Shown here in pieces: positions 21,951-32,810 of a DNA stretch of 64,000 bases. The position numbers and the translations under genes are program-made. The notes beneath the pieces were generated by a model. It was given only the letters and a program-made list of their open reading frames with translations, had not been told where the DNA came from and did no database searches. Where the stretch lies: assembly GCA_003952965.2 (NCBI GenBank), contig CM025853.1, forward strand, positions 16,819,324 to 16,883,323, in the 5' to 3' direction. Source of the stretch: Morella rubra (taxonomy: Eukaryota; Streptophyta; Magnoliopsida; Fagales; Myricaceae). The first letter of the stretch is position 1, and every line of letters begins with the position of its first letter.

Positions 21951-22810
21951 CTGATTCTATCTGATCAGACCAGATTGAACAGGTGGAAGAGCCTAGGAAT
22001 ATCCGAATAGTGGAACTGATCTGCACAAGATGGAAAAACAAAACAAGATATGAGATGCAAAATCTGATGGGGAGTGTTGTGAAGTGGGATTGAAGAATGG
22101 AAATTTATCTTCTAACATGGCATTTGTAGTAAGATAGCCTTTAGTACCAGTGGGATATATTGCTCTAGGTTGAAACTTATTTCGAATGGGTGGAAACATA
22201 AGCCAAGCAGCCAAAAGTCTTGAGGTAATTGTAGCTTGAAATAAAACTTCATATGGGGATCTGTTTTGAAGCACTGGTGTGGGAATGCGATTGATGATAT
22301 GTACTGCAGTTACAATCACTCCAAAAATATATGGGAAGGTGACTTGGAATCGAAGGGATATTTAGAAGATGTTGATGCTTTCTCTCAATTAGAGTTTTTT
22401 GAGGGGTATAAGCACAACTTGTTTGATGTATGATCCCTTTTTGGCTAAAATAATCTCTTGGCAAATTCTAACCCATTATTGACCTTAATGTTTTGACAGA
22501 GGTGCTAAACTGATTTTCGACGAAAGAACAGAATGCTTGAATATATGTTCTGGTGTTAGATTTGTTTCTCATGAGATAAATATGTATCATCAACTATGGA
22601 TAAGAAATAGCGAAACCCGTCATGAGAAGGAACAGAAAATGGACCCCAAATATCACAATGGATAAGTTGAAATGGAAAATGACTTTGAGATGTACTAGTG
22701 GTAAATGGAAGCTTTCGCTGTTTACTAAGATGACAAATTGAACAATGAGAAAGAGTTTGTGCATGAGAAGATTCAGCTGTAGGTAAAAGATTCTTTATTA
22801 GCTGTAATCA
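21950..22810 (-). pseudogene. copia integrase (copy B), riddled with microdeletions
   Basis: Corresponds to 19674-20800 of copy A. Recognisable pieces are AVHIINRIPTPVLQNRSPYE, RNKFQPRAI, PTGTKGY, EDKFPFFNPTSQHSPSD and VKTLRSDNGLEF-like text. Between 21950 and 22500 at least a dozen gaps of 1 to ~100 bases remove about 225 of 776 bases, whereas 22500-22810 is almost identical to copy A. The gapped text makes any product impossible. Confidence 0.88.
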
Positions 22811-24025
22811 AGATTGAGACAAGTGACCTAAACGACAATGCCACAAAAATTGAGACTGTGAAGAAATGAAATTACATGAAGCTGAAATAGAATCAGAAGC
22901 TGCTTGCGATGTCTGCAGTAAATGATAAAGCCCTTGAGTGAGTTTAGCAACTCCAATCATCTTCCATTGGATAGGGTCCTGTATGAAACAATGATCATTA
23001 AGGAAAATGAGACAACAAGAAAGTTGAGAGGTTAAACGACTTGCTGAAATGAGATTGATAGAGAATTGAGGAATGTATAAAACATTCGAGAGCACAAAAT
23101 TGTCATGAAACTTGACTGTACCTATATGAGTAGCTATGACAAATTGTTTATTAGATAGAAGGACTTTGATGTGGACAGTGGAAACAATAGTAGTTAAAAG
23201 ATCTATGGATCCAACCATATGACCTGTGGCCCCGGTGTCAATAATCCAAGACTGACATCGGGCAGATTGTGATGAAGAACAGTGATAAGAACTAGAATGA
23301 AGTGAAGTGAAAGTACCTGAAAAGTTTGAAACTAAAGAGGGACTGACAGATTGACCAAGTGGAACAGATACTTGGTTAACAGATGGTGGAATTGATGGTG
23401 AGAACTTCTGATTTTGGAGAGAAGTAAACAAGTCTTGGCACTGCTCTTGAAGGTTAGATAACCCGGGTGCTTGACTGACTTCTTGCTCAATATTGACATT
23501 ATGGGCAGAGTTGAATCCAGTTGAGGAAGAAGCATTTCTGCCTTTTGTAAACTTGAATCCGGGTGGAAAACCATGAAGGCGATAGCATTTTTTTATGGTA
23601 TGCCCAAACTTCCCACAATGAGTGCACAATGGTTTGTTACTGACTTTCCCTCCTCCTGCAAAATTTCGACCCGTTTCATTCTTGAGAAGCATTGCAGCAA
23701 GTTGCAAAACAGGATTGCCACCAAGGTGTTCTTCTTCTTGGATGATAAAAGAGAACACTTTATTGATGCTTGGAATGGGGTCTGACAGCAAGATTTGTCC
23801 TTTGACGTGAGAGAAGTTATCATCCAACCCCATCAAGAATTGGAGGATGAACTCTCTTTCTTGAGCAGCAATGATAGATTTTGAAGCTTTGCACTTTGAT
23901 CCACAACTACATACATCTATTGGACAGTAAGACTAAAGCTCATCCCAGTACATCTTGAGCTTAGTAAAGTAACTACTAACTGATGCACTATCTTGCATTT
24001 AGCAAAGTTCTTTCTTGTACGATAA
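22808..24025 (-). pseudogene. copia gag C-terminus, protease and pre-integrase domain (copy B)
   Basis: The longest open stretch (342 codons, 22808-23836) reads MGLDDNFSHVKGQILLSDPI, CTHCGKFGHTIKKCYRLHGF (complete CCHC), WIIDTGATGHMVGS (protease) and FLWHCRLGHLSQS. Upstream, 23837-24025 gives FTKLKMYWDEL and CPIDVCSCGSKC-like gag text with a stop. It ends at 24025, where the solo LTR interrupts gag. From 22860 to 23560 it is practically identical to copy A. Confidence 0.92.
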
Positions 24026-27000
24026 TGTGAGACCCCGACCTTATTTCTATCATTTAAAGAATTATGACTCCCTAAGTGTATTGACTCTAATTTTTGAGAG
24101 AGGCATGTATGGGGAGATTAATATAAAGTTATGTCTAGGTGGAATTTTCCCCTAGCTTTTTTATGAGTTTTAAGCTAGGATTTAAATGTTATATTATTTG
24201 CAATTGTTAAAATTTGAGTAATTGAGATTAATTAGGCTAATTATTTTAATTAATGGAATACCCTAAGTTACAATATTTGGAAGAATTTAATTAAGAAAGG
24301 AAGAAGAGAGAAGAAGAAGAAGAAAAGAGAGTCGTAAAAAGCACTTTCTCATTTAAAAATCCGGCCCTTTCTGCTGGCGAAAATAAACTACCCCATCTCT
24401 CCCATTTTCTTCTTGTTTTCTTTTGATGGTTGGTTGTTGTTTTGATGGTAGTTTGTCTAGGTTGTTTTCTCCTTGTGTTCATAGTGTAGTGTTTAGTGTA
24501 GATCTTGCAAGTATTTAAGGGTAGTATAGATTTTACATGAAAACATGGGGAAATATGGCTAGATCTGAAATAAGGGTTCAAGAGAAATCGTTTATGTGCT
24601 CTAAGTGTTTGATAAAAGGCCTAAGAGAGGTTGAAATCTATTTTGAGCATGTATGGCCGAATTTATTGGTTTGATGTATTAGGTTTATGCATGTTAGTCT
24701 TGTTGAGAACCACCAAGCCCTAAGTGTTAGATATATGTTCAGATCTGAAAAATATGCAAGAGGATCAATAATGCACCCTAGGTGTTTGATAAAAAGCCCA
24801 AAAGATATGGGTAAATGCAATAGTTTTAGCTTGATGAAGATGGAATCATGATTTTTGTTGTAAACTTTGAATTGGAGTTGTAAAAGTGGGAAGAATGTGA
24901 GAGAATGGTTGCTGTTATGAGATGTTAAATTAGCCTTGGATGTTGGTTGTGACATGAAGAGATTAGGGTTTTGGTTGTTGGAGGTTTGGAAGGTTGAGAA
25001 GATCATTGTTGTTGCTGAAATTTAATCTCTGCAGATTTCAAGGCTCGAATTGGAGTGTGTTCTGATGCACTTGTGCTTATCCCTTGATCTTAAGAGGATC
25101 CTAGATCGTAGGCCTAGGAAATAGGAAGATTTTAAGCCATACCTTGGATGATTCCGATAACTATCGAGTGAGATATGCATTGTTCAAGGCCCGGACGTCA
25201 AGCTGCCAGCAGCCTTGCACGTCCGGAATGTTAGCTCATTTCGAATACCTTTTGAGGGATCATTTTAAGTCCAAATTTTACAATGTTGGTCTTGAATTTT
25301 AAGTTTAAGGAAGAGGAACATTTTAAGATAAATTTCGTGTGATTTAGAGGTAAAATGAATGAGTTGTAGTATTTTGAAAATGGAGGGCCGAGCTGGAATC
25401 AGCAACAGCGTTGTTGTAGGATTTTCGCCTAATAAGAAGTGTTTGTGAAAATGTATAGTAAATCCTGCTGTTGTGAATTTTACCCCCAATCTTGACCTAT
25501 GAAAGCTGAATATTTCAGAATAAATTTCATGTAATTTGGAGCCATGATTTTGAAGTTATGAATTTTTAAGTTGGAGACGTCGGGCTGCCCGCTTGGACGT
25601 CCTCAGCAGCTTGTATTTTCGGGTGAAGGTTTTGAGTAGCAAATGAGCTTCAAATTACTTAGAATTTTGATATGTTATGAAAATTTGTGTAAGGATCAGT
25701 TTAGAATCCAATTCTTATGGCTTCGGCATCCTTAGAATAACATTTGCATTATAGGGTCACCATTGATAAGTCAAACAATATGGGTGGTGATTTTGTATGA
25801 TGAGTTGTGAATAATTGAGTGACTACTCTATACATTTAGTAAGCCTATGAATAACTTTAGTATGAATCAATTGTAGGCAAGGTGCTGCCATTCGCTCAAG
25901 TGGACGGAGGTAAGTGGAATTTGTAAGTAGAAACTTACGTTTTTCCGAAAACTGGAATGATACACAGCATGAAAAGTATTTATGAATAAGCATATCAAGC
26001 ATGGCATGACACGAGCATTTGCATGATTTTCTTGAATGAAAAAGAAATTTTTGTGCAAATGAAAGCATGAGGAGTATTATGATTTCTCATTATCAAGCAT
26101 GGCATTATCAAGCATGACATGACATGAGCATTTGCATAAGTTTCTTTGTGCAAATGAAAAATGATAAGTATGTTATCACAAGTCAAGTTAAAGGGCTAAA
26201 TAAGATGGTCGGTACCGTACCAATAAGATAGGACATCCACTCCGAAGGACGAATGCAGAGAAGGATGGGTAGGTCCCGAGGTATGTGCAATCACACCGAA
26301 GGATGCTTGCAAGAAGGTGTGAACCTCCAAGGGTTGAGTCTAGCCATCAGGCCTGGGGCCACAACAAGGGCTAGCTCAACCAAATGATGTGTTCCCAAGG
26401 GAAAAAGGGAATAGTTCCGAAAGGAACGCACAACCCTGACTTCAGGGGTAAATGGAGCGTGATAAGTAGCCAAATCAAGAAAGAAAGGTTTTCAAGAAAG
26501 AAATATTTTCAAGCAAGAAATGTTTTTCAAGATCAAGTACATTGTCTCATGCATATGCAAGCATCAATGTACATTCATGATTTATGCAAGACATGCATTA
26601 TTTATTGCATATAAACCCTTACTGAGTCTTTCGACTCACAGTTTTAAATTGTACCATTCCAGACAACATTTCAGGTGGGGAAATCTAGAAGAGGGACCGA
26701 CGAGAATGTCCTCTTCCCTTTTTGTTGTTTCATTAAAGGATTAGATATAATTTTTGGAAGAGCCGACATGAGCCTCCGTTGTGTGGTGGTCATGGGTTAT
26801 TCGGCCTAGTAAAGTTTAAGGTTTTTAACCGATTGGTATTTTGAGACTGTGTTGTAATTACTTCAAGTTATTGATCGAGATGCAAGTGTTAGAAATAGGT
26901 TCTAATGTTTCGTATGCGCGTTAATCGCTAGCGATATAAAGTTTAAAAAAAAAAATTTAGGTATTATGATATTTTCGCTGCAAGAATTCTCTGAATGAGA

Positions 27001-27102
27001 AATATTCCGCTGCAAGAATTTAGTAAGTACGTTGGAGTGTTCCTTGTTGGGAATGCTCGCGGCTATCATTAGCCTCGCTGAGCTAGCGTTCGGGGCGTGA
27101 CA
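24026..27102 (+). mobile_element. solo LTR of a Ty3/gypsy element (Tekay/Del-type) inside copia gag
   Basis: A 3.08-kb block begins TGTGAGACCCCGACC and ends GGGGCGTGACA, flanked by 5-bp sequences GATAA (24021-24025) and GTTAA (27103-27107) that match at 4 of 5 bases. The copia gag reading resumes on the far side. Internal features typical of such LTRs are the CTGAGTCTTTCGACTCACAG block at about 26623-26643, CAGGTGGGGAAA, and CCTCCG...GTGGTGG text. No protein domain or primer site was found, so a solo LTR left by LTR-LTR recombination is the simplest reading. Which strand it came from is inferred from the TGTGAG...GTGACA ends. Confidence 0.82.
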
Positions 27103-27635
27103 GTTAAACCCTTGGACCATTTGATTGGAAAAACCTCTCGCGTAATACTTTCCACACATGTGCTGCTGAATCACTGAAAAGAATAGAGGCTGCAATCTCC
27201 TTTGATATAGAATTGAGTAACCAGGCAGTGACCATCATATTGCAACGTGTCCAGGCATAGTAGGAAGGATCATCTTAAGAAGGTTTGGGAATGCTGCCGT
27301 CGACAAATCCCAGCTTATTTTTGATAGTAAGAGCCATTAGCATAATCCAGCTCCATGTATTGTAATTTTGGGCACCTAGAAGTTGCTGAGACACCAGAAT
27401 CGTTCCGGGACTTTCGGCATAGTGAAGATACAAAGGGTTAGGTGAATTTTCATCTATTGCAAAAAAGGTTGAATGAGGATTTGAGTGAGGAAATGAATAC
27501 GGAGGTGGAGAAGGATCTATAGAAGGATTTATGGGAGGTTGATCAGATTGTTCTTCTGTCGAACCAGAAGAAGTTATCTGTTCTTGATGTGCGAAGGTAG
27601 GGTTTTAGAGATGCGGAAGCTTGATTTTCATAAAC
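27103..27635 (-). pseudogene. copia gag N-terminus
   Basis: The minus strand reads NPLYLHYAESPGTILVSQQL, LGAQNYNTWSW, MLMALTIKNKLGFVDGSIPK, then (after a stop) DDPSYYAWTRCNMMVTAWLL and FPIKWSKG. This is the UBN2/gag-N signature of plant copia elements. It starts just after the primer-binding site with ATGAAAATCAAG. Stops at about 27600 and 27275 interrupt the frame. Gag continues beyond the solo LTR at 24025 and below. Confidence 0.88.
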
Positions 27636-27647
27636 GCTCTGATACCA
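27636..27647 (-). other. primer-binding site (initiator tRNA-Met type)
   Basis: The minus strand reads TGGTATCAGAGC, the common plant copia PBS complementary to the 3' end of tRNA-iMet. It directly follows the LTR end TCTGATA. Confidence 0.93.
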
Positions 27648-27803
27648 TATCAGAGATGAATGGGAAAAATGTGTATTCGTATAAACTGAGTACATCTGTC
27701 TATATATATAGACGTAATAAAGCTAGAGTAAAAACTTACTTATCAAACTAACTCAACTTATTTAACAACTTCAGTTACGTTTTCTAACTATCTAACTCTA
27801 TTA
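27648..27803 (-). repeat. 5' LTR of the copia element (156 bp)
   Basis: Pairs with 17800-17964. On the element strand it starts TAATAGAG and ends TCTGATA next to the PBS. The TSD GCTCT follows at 27804-27808. Confidence 0.92.
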
Positions 27804-28232
27804 GCTCTCCTGTGCACCAATGCATCCCCAACGCTTCGGCCGACAATGTCCCAAGTAGTGAGCATGCTTGAAGGAGGAACTAACGTTCAAGACCTGCTTT
27901 CTGATCCAGCGTTTTCAACCGTTAATTCCAGATATAAGGCCATAAGGAATCACTTCTGGCAGCAGCCAAGCAGAACACACAGCATGAGTATCGATGGTCC
28001 ATATACTGATTCCTCTGGTTCATATATTGAATCAGGACAGATTGACAGTCTTTCAGGAATTAGTTCAATCAAATCTGCCAGTAATATAGTTGCAAAGAAC
28101 ATACAAGGAGGGGATTTCCGAGCAGAACATATATCATATATGCTTTATGTTGATATTTTACTTATAATATTCCAGGCACAAGTAGCATACTTAAACGATG
28201 ACAGAACAAAAGTAACTACATTTCAGAATTAG
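27804..28232 (+). pseudogene. RLK pseudogene: kinase end and C-terminal tail
   Basis: Continues the exon cut at 17799: LCTNASPTLRPTMSQVVSML (subdomain XI with its Arg), EGGTNVQDLLSDPAFS, then the variable Ser-rich tail HSMSIDGPYTDSSGSYIESG and a stop at 28230-28232. A direct repeat (GAATTAGTTCAATCAAAT at about 28059 and 28225) brackets the last 165 bases, and the stop lies in the second copy, so the present C-terminus may differ from the ancestral one. Confidence 0.87.
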
Positions 28233-28259
28233 TTCAATCAAATTTCACAGTAATTGGTT

Positions 28260-29130
28260 TATCTTTAGAACCTAGGGAGTGAATTTTTTTAGGCAAAAAC
28301 TTAAGAATTGCTATTCACACTTTTTCCCTTTAGGAAAATTATCTCAAGGCAGTAGTAATTATTTAAAACATTAATTGCGAAATTTCCAAACTTTAAACTT
28401 GTAACAAAAGAATTTGTTTAAAAAGTCGGCATTTTTTAATTGCAGAATTTGGCAACAGAAGACATATTAGGAAATCTTTTTTTGACATTACTTTACCCTT
28501 TCTAAAATATTGAGTAAAAGAAATTAGAACAAAAGTTTTAGGACGAGGACAATTTTATAGTTTTTATTACCTACATTTTAAGAGGAAATTAATATACTTA
28601 CAGAGCATAAATCTAACTTCTCAATAGAAAATGAATGCACATAATTGTATTTGTAAAATCAAAAGCCAATTAATATAAGGCAAGTCTAAGTCAACTAAAG
28701 GATCTAATATTATCGCAGAAAATTGAGCTCTTTAATTAAGCAAACATAAAATCTCAATTTGTACTAGCTTACCTAATCATTTTCCCCATAAAAAGAAACC
28801 TACTACCGAATTGTCATGCCAAAAAAATATATCAATGAAAAAGACGTTTCTACAAAAGTTAGATCTATACAAATAAATTATGAAGAACTACTAAAATAAT
28901 ATTAAAAGATGAAGAAATAAATGATTTCTTAAACAAAGAGTTAATAAGAAAAAATTGTGTCTCCCATAGTTGTGCTAGTACTTTCTATGTGAAAAGCAAA
29001 AATAAGGACTTAAAAGATGATACCAATATTTGTTATTGATTACAAACACCTTACTGAAGTATTTACAACGATAAAGACACTCTATAACTAATAGAGAGGA
29101 CTTATCATCATGATCAAATAATGCTATTTT
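28260..29130. other. AT-rich intergenic sequence
   Basis: Many poly(A/T) tracts. No coding region, RNA gene or transposon end was recognised. Confidence 0.5.
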
Positions 29131-29135
29131 GGGCC

Positions 29136-29440
29136 ATGTTTGCAAATTAAAATTTTATGAAAATTTTGGGAATGTTATAAAATTGAGAAGGTTTGGAGTT
29201 TTATTGGATTTTGATGGAAAGCAGTGAAAAAATAGAATTTTATAGGGATTGGTGAAAGAGTGAAAAATAGGTGATTTAAGTGAATCTTTTTTATGTTTAT
29301 TGAAATGAAAAAAGATGATTTGATGGGTAGAGAGATTATTTTGAAATTATTTTTTTGATTACATTTTGAGTTAGTTATGTTTGCAAACCAAAATTTTAGA
29401 ATGAAGAAAAATTTTGCCCAAAATTTTGATTTGCAAACAT
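29136..29440. mobile_element. MITE-like foldback element
   Basis: The outer ends are ATGTTTGCAAATTAAAATTTT (29136-29156) and its inverse AAAATTTTGATTTGCAAACAT (29420-29440). A third, direct copy (ATGTTTGCAAACCAAAATTTT, about 29369) forms a compact hairpin with the right end. No coding sequence, and no clear target duplication was found. Confidence 0.7.
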
Positions 29441-30010
29441 CACCAAATTCAAAACAAAATTTGATTTAGATAAATTCAAATGGATCATACAGATAGATAT
29501 AAAATTCCAGTTACAATACAAAACTTGATTTTGCTGGTGGGTGATAAAGATAGATATAAATTAAACAACTGCTTTTAGTGCATGATGTTCTCATTATGAA
29601 TGGAAAGTTACGCCTTCTAATTAAAAGATGCTCTAAGTATATTTTTAAATATTATGAATGATATTCACACCATTTCTATAGTTTTTCTTTTTATATGGAT
29701 ACTAAACTCTTTTAGAATTGGTTGATCAATGCTTGCAATAAATTGAACAAAAGTGTTCAAAAATATAACACAAAAATAATTAGTAGTTTTAGCAACAAAT
29801 ATATAGTTCTTTTGAAATAATGAAGTGTTATTAATCCATAGGAAATTCCTCTAATTTTATTTGCATATTTTTAAGTTTATTGTTGCATGCCTCATTACTT
29901 TGACGAGCACTAGTCAAAAAGAATTATTTAGGGCCCAAACAAGATGAATTACTATAAAATAAAGGAAATAACGGCCCAAACATCTACTATATCTATAAGG
30001 TTAACCACTT
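29441..30010. other. AT-rich intergenic sequence
   Basis: No gene or repeat end recognised. Confidence 0.45.
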
Positions 30011-30020
30011 AACTATGATC

Positions 30021-30294
30021 TTCTCATCCCCAAGGGAATAACTCAATGGTTGCAAGGACAAACTTCCACTCTTAGATGACTTTTAGATGACTTGTATCTA
30101 GTAGATGAGATGGAGTTCAAATCCTACCGCTTGCGAGGAAGTCCTTGACTAAGTTGATACTCGAGTTGTGAGGCTGGATGTCCACAATCTGCCATTGTGC
30201 TCCAGCTCGGTTAGTGCATTTCTCAGCTGAACCAGGCCCATCTAAACTCAGTGTACAAGCTGAGTACAATGGAATTTTTTTTGTAAACCTAACA
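30021..30294 (+). mobile_element. tRNA-derived SINE
   Basis: Flanked by the 10-bp direct repeat AACTATGATC (30011-30020 and 30295-30304). An A-box-like TAACTCAATGG at about 30039 and a B-box AGTTCAAATCC at about 30115 match the RNA polymerase III promoter of tRNA genes. The body ends in a short T-rich tail (GGAATTTTTTTTG). The A-to-B spacing is longer than in tRNA because of a small internal duplication (TTTTAGATGACT twice). No protein is encoded. Confidence 0.72.
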
Positions 30295-30304
30295 AACTAT
30301 GATC

Positions 30305-31616
30305 CTATCACCCTTAGTATTCTTGTTGCCTTAGTTTATTGATCCTCTTTGACTAAAAATAGTGACATTTCATTTTTCAAACACCATATCTCATTATTTC
30401 GAGAATACATACACTTCATTATTCCTTTTAGCTAAAGCTTCCATCAACCAAAGAGAGATGTTTCTAAACTTCAAGTTGTAAACAACTTAATCACATTTAA
30501 AATATTTTCTCTAGATCTTTTTGTTTTCTAACAACTCTCATCGCCTCCAAATATAACATTGAATTTAGTAATATTTGATTGATTATAACATACTTAAATC
30601 CGTATGTCTTCTATAAGTTAGCATCTCTAAGACAAACCTTTCTAAAAAGATCTTAGAAAATCTCATCTCGACCTCGTGCTAAATCAAACTCCTTTTTTCT
30701 GAAAGCTAGCTATATCTTTAAACATTTAGGTGTTTTATTAGCTTCAAAATGGATAAGCACATAAAACTTTTTGAAAAACTCTTCATCTTCTAATTTCTTC
30801 TTTTACTTTTTTCTCTCTTTTTGTTTTTATATTTGTTTTTCTTCTCTCTAACGTGTGTGACATGTGGGAAGGAGTGATCTCTCTACTTACCAATTTTTAT
30901 TCGTTCACTTATTTTTCTCCATTTTTCATCTTTTTTTTTTTTTTTATCAAAACGTTTTTGTCTACCTTCTATACCATCATCTTTCTCTTATACTTGTTTC
31001 CATTCTCCCAAGACAACTCCCTCACCTTCTCCCACATGTTCTACCAATTAAATATATTCTTTCCTTTTCTTTTCTTTTTTTAATCAAGGAAACTCCTCCT
31101 TACCTTTCACTTCAAATCAATTTAAAATTTTAGTCTCCTCAAATTTCTCCACCAAAGCTGGCCATGCAAGTTTCTATTTTATTTTCTTTATATATTTTTT
31201 TTCCAAAACATATCTTTTTATCACTTGTCACCTCCCTAGCTCTTTAATCCTATCACATATTTTTTTCTAGAAGCATCTAATCAACATCTAACAGCTATGA
31301 TTTAAAGGGGAAAAAAGTCAGTTATCCATTGAGTCTTATAATAGGGCAAATATTAATGAATTTTGATAGTTTTGAGACTAAATGTGATGAGTTTGATAAT
31401 TTGAACCTCTTTTTCTTATCGTAATGTAGTTTAGGGCCTAAAAGTAAAGATCCTCCATTAATAAATCAATAAAATAGTCTCAAATTGAGTAAGATTTATC
31501 GAGATCTAAAATAATAGAAAGAAATTCCATATAAACAAACTTTTAGGAGTAGATGATCTCTTTTGAAAGGAACGGATGAGTTGTTGTCATCAAAATCAAA
31601 TGAACTAAGGTTATCA
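30305..31616. other. intergenic, includes a pyrimidine-rich low-complexity tract
   Basis: 30780-31085 is dominated by TTC/TTT runs on the plus strand. The open frames there are low-complexity Phe/Leu/Ser strings and are not credible genes. The remainder shows no feature. Confidence 0.5.
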
Positions 31617-32810
31617 TGTTGTTGACTTTAAATCATAATTACGGTTTTGATGATCACAAAAATTATGTCTAAGTAGATGGACATCTACAACGATTAAAGT
31701 GTCAACCATGAACGAATCAAGCTTGAAGAGTTCAAGAGTTCCAGACTTGAAGATCTCTAGGTTTATTTTTGTAACTCTTAAGCTTATTACTTAGATAGAG
31801 TTTGATCACACACTCACTTAAATCAAATGGCTTTCTAGACAAACTGCAGTGCTTTCAAAAGTTCTTTAAAACTGAGTTTTGTCTATACTTGACTACCAGT
31901 GTAGTTATTGGATGCACAAAGTGCAGCCGGTAAAATTTCTAAGTGTTTGTTATTCAAATTTTTTTAACTAGATTCACAACTAGACTGTTAGAAGTCGACC
32001 AGTATGTGTATTTTGCTCTTGAAGAGCATTTTGAGAAGACTTTGTTTTTACTGTATTCTAAACCGGACAGAAGACTTCGACTAGTGGTTTCTTATTTGCA
32101 AAAATTATTCTCTATTATTTACATGTTGAATACCGCCATAATTTTGACAATAGTTACAGGTACCGAATCCATAGGTATGTAGATAGCAATTGACCGGTAG
32201 GCTAGAAATTTTTTATAGACTTTAGAACCATTAGATTTTAAGAGGGGTCCATAAAAAGGGAATTTCAAGAGTTTTAAAAGGCTAGCAAACCTATTATTTT
32301 CAAGCTACTTCATTCTCTAAGCCTTTTTTTTTTTTTTTTTCCAAAAGCTCTTTACACATATTCAACACTTTCAAGCTTTGTCTAGTATGAACTTTGGAGA
32401 TAGTTTAAATTGTATCATCTACTTTACAAGAGAGTTATTGTTTGTTGTAATCATCATCTACAAAGTGTAAAGGAAGAGTGAGAGCACTCTTGTGACTTTG
32501 GTGTGGCAAATCATCAAAGGGGTGGAAGCTTGAGATTGTCCTTGAGCTTTGTGTAAAAGCTATTTCCTTGGCTTGAAGGGTTAATAATGAAAAGTCTCAA
32601 GGCTCGGTAAAGGAGCTTAAGAGGTGGACGTAGGCAAAATTGCTAAACCACCTAAAAAATCCAAGCGTTTGATATCTCTAACCTTATGTCTTTACTTATT
32701 GCATGCTTGGTTGAGATATTAAATTTTTTAGAAGGGTTTTCAAAAAAAATTTTAAACCCAATTCACCCCCCAACCCCTATTTTGGGTTGCCTTAATTCTT
32801 GGATTTCACA
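31617..32810 (+). mobile_element. solo LTR, SIRE/Maximus-like copia
   Basis: Begins TGTTGTTGACTTTAAATC...TTTTGATGATCACAAA and ends ACCCAATTCACCCCCC...TTGGGTTGCC...TTTCACA. Both ends are hallmarks of long plant copia LTRs of the SIRE group. It shares the GAGGTGGACGTAGGCA...AACCACCTAAAAA block (about 32617-32655) with 34943-36173. No internal genes and no matching 5-bp target duplication. Confidence 0.72.

Larger units (their letters stand above)
17800..27803 (-). mobile_element. Ty1/copia retrotransposon with TA...TA LTR ends, nested in the RLK
   Basis: Minus-strand element bounded by short LTRs (17800-17964 and 27648-27803) and a 5-bp GCTCT duplication (17795-17799 and 27804-27808). The PBS TGGTATCAGAGC (minus strand of 27636-27647, complementary to initiator tRNA-Met) abuts the 5' LTR, and a G-rich PPT abuts the 3' LTR. 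The element-strand order is gag, protease, integrase, RT, RNase H: integrase before RT identifies Ty1/copia. The ~10-kb length is inflated by a gypsy solo LTR in gag and a 2-kb duplication of gag-protease-integrase. Stops in RT and gag make the copy defective. The LTRs begin TAATAG and end TCTCATA or TCTGATA, not TG...CA. Confidence 0.93.
7977..28232 (+). pseudogene. LRR-malectin receptor-like kinase gene (RKF1-like / LRR-VIII-2 family), broken
   Basis: Exon pieces read in order on the plus strand: LRRs, malectin-like domain, transmembrane segment, kinase and C-terminal tail. This is the architecture of plasma-membrane LRR-RLKs related to Arabidopsis At1g53430/RKF1, presumed receptor Ser/Thr kinases of unknown ligand. 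Functional loss is clear. The signal peptide and first LRRs are missing. In-frame stops occur in the malectin-side exon (12068-12070) and twice in the kinase N-lobe (about 14857 and 14905). A one-base insertion follows DFG (about 16270). Frames also break near 16120 and 17720. A 10-kb copia element splits the subdomain X-XI region. Many GT-AG borders are preserved and phases match, for example 10235 to 11422. Two MITEs and a retroposon add length. Relatives in the same genome may be intact. Confidence 0.88.

Noticed and set aside
24291..24581. 96-codon minus-strand frame with a basic stretch
   Set aside because: Lies inside the gypsy-type solo LTR, with no domain; LTR promoter/leader sequence is the better reading.
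30853..31133. Overlapping open frames of 76 and 89 codons
   Set aside because: Low-complexity pyrimidine tract giving Phe/Leu/Ser strings, without codon bias or homology.
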